In this document: positions 59,261 to 64,000 of the stretch, in pieces | Layout: each line of letters opens with the position of its first letter | How positions within the stretch are numbered: the first letter of the stretch is position 1 | Assembly (NCBI RefSeq): GCF_007995065.1 | Contig: NZ_VOQR01000001.1 | Location: 3,724,501-3,788,500 of the forward strand | Direction of reading: 5' to 3' | DNA from: Sphingomonas ginsenosidivorax | Lineage (GTDB): Bacteria > Pseudomonadota > Alphaproteobacteria > Sphingomonadales > Sphingomonadaceae | DNA: 64,000 nt | The notes under the pieces: generated by a model | Databases searched by the model: none | Told to the model about the DNA's origin: nothing | The model's input: only the letters and a program-made list of their open reading frames with translations | Program-made: the position numbers and the translations under genes

Positions 59261-60124
59261 TTGCGCGCACTCACCCTTGCTCTATCCGCCGCCGTCCTGG
59301 CAGCGGCGTCGCCCGCCCTCGCGCAGAACGCGCCGAACGCCGCCCCCCCGGGGGCCGGCGGCGACGTCGCCGACAACAACCGCATCACGATCGGTATCGG
59401 CGCCGCGACGCTGCCGGATTACGAAGGCGCGAACAGCAACACGATCACGCCCGGCGCGGTCGCGATCGGCGTCGTCGGCGGCCACGACTTCTTCACCCGC
59501 GGCACGCAGCTCTACGTCAACCTGCTGAAGACGCAGCCGGGCCCGGTCCTGAACTACGAGCTCGGCGTGATCGGCGCGCTTCGCTTCCAGCGCACCAACA
59601 AGGTCGACAACCTCCAGGTCCGCGCGCTCGGCGAACTCGACACCGCCTATGAGGTCGGCGGCTATGCCGGCGTCTCGAAGACCGGCGTCATCACCAGCGA
59701 ATACGACACGCTGACCGCGCGCGTTGCCTATGTCCACGACGTGTCGAGCACGCACGACAGCTACGTCATCACGCCGCAGATCAATTACACCACGCCGCTG
59801 TCGATCCGCACCTTGGTGTCGCTCGGCGCCTCGGCGGATTATGTCGGAAAGGGCTATGGCCGGACCTATTTCGGCGTGTCGCCGATCGGCACGCGGCTCA
59901 GCGGCCTGCGGACGTACGACATCAACGACAGCGGCTTCAAGAACGTCAACGTCTCGTTCTTCGTGCTGCAGAGCCTGTCGGGCGACATCCGCCGCGGCCT
60001 CGGCGTCGGTGCGGGCGTGCTTTATGGCAAGATGCTCGGCAAGTACAAGAACAGTCCGCTGGTCCGCGACGTCGGCGACTCGGATCAGATCGCTGCGGCA
60101 GCCGGGCTGACCTATACCTTCTGA
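59261..60124 (+). CDS. MipA/OmpV-family outer-membrane protein
   Basis: 287 residues from a TTG at 59261. A signal peptide (RALTLALSAAVLAAASPALA) is followed by a beta-barrel-like sequence with ITIGIGAATLPDYEGANSNT, QLYVNLLKTQPGPVLNYELG and the terminal Tyr-Thr-Phe typical of outer-membrane barrels. MipA-type proteins tether murein enzymes; OmpV relatives are porin-like. The TTG has GGAG eight bases upstream, which decides the start against an upstream in-frame start. A terminator follows. Confidence 0.9.
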   Translation: MRALTLALSAAVLAAASPALAQNAPNAAPPGAGGDVADNNRITIGIGAATLPDYEGANSNTITPGAVAIGVVGGHDFFTRGTQLYVNLLKTQPGPVLNYELGVIGALRFQRTNKVDNLQVRALGELDTAYEVGGYAGVSKTGVITSEYDTLTARVAYVHDVSSTHDSYVITPQINYTTPLSIRTLVSLGASADYVGKGYGRTYFGVSPIGTRLSGLRTYDINDSGFKNVNVSFFVLQSLSGDIRRGLGVGAGVLYGKMLGKYKNSPLVRDVGDSDQIAAAAGLTYTF

Positions 60125-60174
60125 CGCGACCGACGCCGCGTCTTGCGGCACCAGAAATTTTAATCGAAGATAGG

Positions 60175-60203
60175 CCCGTCCGGATGCATCCGGGCGGGTT
60201 TTT
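60175..60203 (+). terminator. Terminator after the MipA/OmpV gene
   Basis: CCCGTCCGGAT at 60175-60185 pairs with ATCCGGGCGGG at 60188-60198 (eleven pairs, one G-U), followed by five T. A textbook intrinsic terminator 50 bases after the stop. Confidence 0.9.
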
Positions 60204-60304
60204 CGTGCGTATCTACCGTGGCTTGAACTAATGTCGCGAAACTTGCTGTGTGCGTGAGTTCCGGCCGGCCGTAATCGAGACAAAACAAAGGGGAGGACCC
60301 TGAC

Positions 60305-61330
60305 ATGACTGAGAGCGAGCACCTTATCGAAGCACTCGACGCGCGCGTCGAGCGGCGCAACGACCGTCGCAACTTCTTCAAGGCCGTCGTGGGCACCGCT
60401 GCCGTCGGCGCGGGGGCGTTTGCCTTCGCAAATGCAGCACACGCGCAGACGGTGACTGACAACGACGTCCTGAACTTCGCGCTGAACCTCGAATATCTCG
60501 AGGCCAACTTCTATTATTACGCCGTGTTCGGCACGCCGATCCCCACGGCGTCGACCACCGGCGTCGGAACGCCCGTGCTGCCGACGTCGCTGTCGCTCAA
60601 CGCCGGTGCCCGCGCCGTCGCCTTCAGCGATCCGCTGGTCGCGCAATATGCCCGCGAAATCGCCGCCGACGAACTGGCGCACGTCAACTTCCTCCGCTCG
60701 GCGCTGACCAGTGCTGCGGTCGCACAGCCTGCGATCGACGTCGGCATCACGCCGAACGGCGCGTTCAGCTCCGCCGCCCGCGCTGCCGGCCTGATCGGCG
60801 CCACCACCGCCGCCGCACCGACCTTCTTCGATCCGTACGCCTCGGACGAGAACTTCCTGCTCGGCGCGTTCATCTTCGAGGACGTCGGCGTCACCGCGTA
60901 CAAGGGCGCCGCGCCGCTGATCACCAACAAGACCTATCTCGAGGCCGCCGCAGGCATCCTCGCGGTCGAGGCCTATCACGCGAGCATCGTCCGCACCGTG
61001 CTGTACCGCAAGGGCATCGGCACGCCGGCGTTCGGCACCACGCCTGCGATCGCGGCGCAGCCGGCACTGCTCACCAGCGCCGACAGGATCTCCGACGCAC
61101 GCGATTCGCTCGACGGCACCTCCGATCTCGATCAGGGCATCTCGCCGGTCACGACCGGCACCGGGGTTCAGTCGAACATCGTCCCGCTCGATGCGACGGG
61201 TCTCGCCTACAGCCGCAGCGCGGCGCAGGTGCTCAACATCGTCTACCTGAACAAGGCAGCGGTCACGATGGGCGGGTTCTTCCCCGCTGGCGTCAACGGC
61301 ACCATCAAGACCAGCGCGAACAACGCCTGA
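60305..61330 (+). CDS. Tat-exported ferritin-like domain protein 1
   Basis: 341 residues. A twin-arginine signal (DRRNFFKAVVGTAAVGAGAF) ends with AHAQ, a normal signal-peptidase site. A Ferritin_2 four-helix bundle follows: LNFALNLEYLEANFYYYAVF, YAREIAADELAHVNFLRSAL (E and H ligands), ENFLLGAFIFEDVGVTAYKG and AVEAYHASIVRTVLY. The C-terminal region (NIVPLDATGLAYSRSAAQVL) is conserved with the next gene. These desiccation-related-type proteins bind iron or protect against oxidation; function is not settled. AAAGGGGAGGAC precedes the ATG. The next gene is a paralog 21 bases downstream. Confidence 0.92.
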   Translation: MTESEHLIEALDARVERRNDRRNFFKAVVGTAAVGAGAFAFANAAHAQTVTDNDVLNFALNLEYLEANFYYYAVFGTPIPTASTTGVGTPVLPTSLSLNAGARAVAFSDPLVAQYAREIAADELAHVNFLRSALTSAAVAQPAIDVGITPNGAFSSAARAAGLIGATTAAAPTFFDPYASDENFLLGAFIFEDVGVTAYKGAAPLITNKTYLEAAAGILAVEAYHASIVRTVLYRKGIGTPAFGTTPAIAAQPALLTSADRISDARDSLDGTSDLDQGISPVTTGTGVQSNIVPLDATGLAYSRSAAQVLNIVYLNKAAVTMGGFFPAGVNGTIKTSANNA

Positions 61331-61351
61331 TCCGAGCAGAGGACAAGTAAG

Positions 61352-62362
61352 ATGATCCAGAACAATCTGATGCTCGAGATCCTCGAGCGCTCCGACGATC
61401 GCCGCAACGCGCGTCGCCGGTTCATGAAGTTCGCCGGCGGCGGCATCGCGGCCACCGCGGGCCTGTCGCTGCTCTCCGCCTGCGGCGACGACGATGGCAA
61501 GAACGAGCCGATCCCGGCCCCGACGCCGACCCCGACCCCGACCGCGCAGACCGATGTCGACGTGCTGAACTTCGCGCTCAACCTCGAATATCTCGAGGCG
61601 ACGTTCTACTCCTACGCTGCGTTCGGCGCGCCGCTCTCGACCGCCGTCACCAACGGCGTCGGCACGCCCGGCACCGTGACCGGTGGCCGTGCGGTCAACT
61701 TCACCGACCCCGTCGTGCAGCAATATGCCCGCGAGATCGCCGCCGACGAAGTCGCGCACGTCAACTTCCTGCGCAACGCGTTGGGCAGCGCCGCGGTGGC
61801 GCTTCCCGCACTCAACATCGACGGCGGCGCCAACGGCGCGTTCACCGCGGCGGCCCGCGCGGCCGGCCTGGTGCCCGCGACCGGCACCTTCGATGCCTAT
61901 GCCAGCGACGAGAACTTCCTGCTCGCCGCCTTCATCTTCGAGGACGTCGGCGTCACCGCCTACAAGGGCGGCGCCGCGCTGCTGACCAGCAAGACCTATC
62001 TCGAGGCGGCAGCGGGGCTTCTCGCCGCCGAGGCCTATCACGCCGGCCTCATCCGCACCGTGCTCTATGCGAAGGGCGTCCAGACGCCGTCGCTGCGCAC
62101 CTCGGCGGATGCGATCTCGAACGCGCGCGACTCGCTCGATGGCGCAACCGACCTCGACCAGGGCATCACCGGCACCGGCACCGGCCTGACCGGCACGTCG
62201 AACATCGTACCGACCGACGCCAACGGCATCGCGTTCAGCCGGACGGTCGCTCAGGTGCACAACATCGCCTACCTGACCAACACCGCCCGCATCGGCGGCG
62301 GGTTCTTCCCGAACGGGACGAACAACCGCACCGACGCCCTGCGGAGCAGCGGCGCGAACTGA
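61352..62362 (+). CDS. Tat-exported ferritin-like domain lipoprotein 2 (paralog)
   Basis: 336 residues. A twin-arginine signal (ARRRFMKFAGGGIAATAGLS) ends at the lipobox LLSACGDDD, so unlike its partner it should be lipid-anchored. A Pro/Thr linker (PIPAPTPTPTPTAQTD) precedes the same Ferritin_2 domain, LNFALNLEYLEATFYSYAAF, YAREIAADEVAHVNFLRNAL, ENFLLAAFIFEDVGVTAYKG and AAEAYHAGLIRTVLY. The two genes are clear duplicates and probably act together on each side of or within the periplasm. A strong terminator follows. Confidence 0.92.
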   Translation: MIQNNLMLEILERSDDRRNARRRFMKFAGGGIAATAGLSLLSACGDDDGKNEPIPAPTPTPTPTAQTDVDVLNFALNLEYLEATFYSYAAFGAPLSTAVTNGVGTPGTVTGGRAVNFTDPVVQQYAREIAADEVAHVNFLRNALGSAAVALPALNIDGGANGAFTAAARAAGLVPATGTFDAYASDENFLLAAFIFEDVGVTAYKGGAALLTSKTYLEAAAGLLAAEAYHAGLIRTVLYAKGVQTPSLRTSADAISNARDSLDGATDLDQGITGTGTGLTGTSNIVPTDANGIAFSRTVAQVHNIAYLTNTARIGGGFFPNGTNNRTDALRSSGAN

Positions 62363-62385
62363 TCGCGTCTCCGCTTGCGGGAAAG

Positions 62386-62416
62386 GGGCCGTGCGGGCGA
62401 CCGCGCGGCCCTTTTT
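62386..62416 (+). terminator. Terminator after the ferritin-like pair
   Basis: GGGCCGTGCG at 62386-62395 pairs with CGCGCGGCCC at 62402-62411 (ten pairs, one G-U) with a six-base loop, then five T at 62412-62416. Confidence 0.9.
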
Positions 62417-62470
62417 CGTTTCCGCCTTTTTCGTTTGAAGTGCCGCCGCGCGCGCCTATGCTCGGCCCGT

Positions 62471-62562
62471 CCCCGGGGGAGCGCTCATACCGCGCTTGAG
62501 AGGAAGGCTGGAGCCTTCGACCCGCTGAACCTGATCCGGTTGATACCGGCGTAGGGAGGGAG
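62471..62562 (+). ncRNA. TPP riboswitch (THI element) before thiC
   Basis: The conserved parts occur in order: GGGGGAGC, then CTTGAGAGG at 62496-62503, a variable GGCTGGAGCC arm, CCCGCTGAACCTGATCCGGT at 62521-62540 and ATACCGGCGTAGGGAGG at 62543-62559. These are the hallmark TPP-binding elements. Thiamine pyrophosphate binding should reduce thiC expression. Confidence 0.95.
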
Positions 62563-62596
62563 CGGTGTCCGCCCGGAGCCCGTTTTCTCCCGATAG

Positions 62597-64000
<1,404 letters not shown>

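Overview
The window reads as chromosomal DNA of a high-GC alphaproteobacterium of the Sphingomonadales, most likely Sphingomonas or a close relative. This is inferred from protein content, an F1-only atpHAGDC cluster, a LexA box of the GAAC-N7-GAAC type, and many paired palindromic intergenic repeats. No rRNA, tRNA, CRISPR array, transposase or prophage was seen. Two genes run off the edges: trmB (left) and thiC (right).

Layout. 0-7 kb: trmB, metK and lnt on the minus strand, with a formate/nitrite-type transporter and a PAP2 phosphatase on the other strand between trmB and metK; then a VOC protein, a PHA-granule-associated protein and a sorbosone-type dehydrogenase. 7-11 kb: a small lipoprotein, an orphan GH2 beta-galactosidase and a small basic protein. 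11-16.7 kb: uvrA with a LexA box. Directly behind uvrA is an AT-richer two-gene islet (soluble protein plus four-helix membrane protein), then a lone StbD/RelB-like antitoxin with a broken toxin, then BrnT/BrnA between two direct copies of a palindromic repeat. 16.7-22 kb: small stress and envelope genes, a cold-shock protein and an S9 peptidase. 22-36 kb (minus strand): SleB-type hydrolase, M16 protease, tgt/EF-hand/queA, cyclophilin, coaD, ispA, xseB, a 7TMR-DISM/GGDEF protein and clpA. 36-39 kb: quinone oxidoreductase, a PhaC-like enzyme divergent from phaR. 39-47 kb: membrane glycosyltransferase, retropepsin-like protease, cpaF, a trypsin-like protease, ada and a dienelactone hydrolase. 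47-53 kb: atpHAGDC with an embedded lipoprotein gene and three palindromic repeats. 53-60 kb: priA, GAF-PAS-GGDEF, xerC, a fatty-acid-hydroxylase family protein, DUF2141 and MipA/OmpV. 60-64 kb: two tandem Tat-exported ferritin-like proteins, then a TPP riboswitch and thiC.

Shared themes: three genes tied to polyhydroxyalkanoate (PHA_gran_rgn protein, PhaC-like, PhaR); queuosine tRNA modification (queA, tgt) sharing overlapping codons with an EF-hand protein; DNA repair (uvrA, ada, priA, xseB); and two cyclic-di-GMP enzymes lacking the usual inhibitory site. The best candidate for an undescribed system is the uvrA-linked islet at 13931-15279, with its toxin-antitoxin neighbours up to 16.5 kb. 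Its function is unknown and a defence role is only inferred from architecture, base composition and location.
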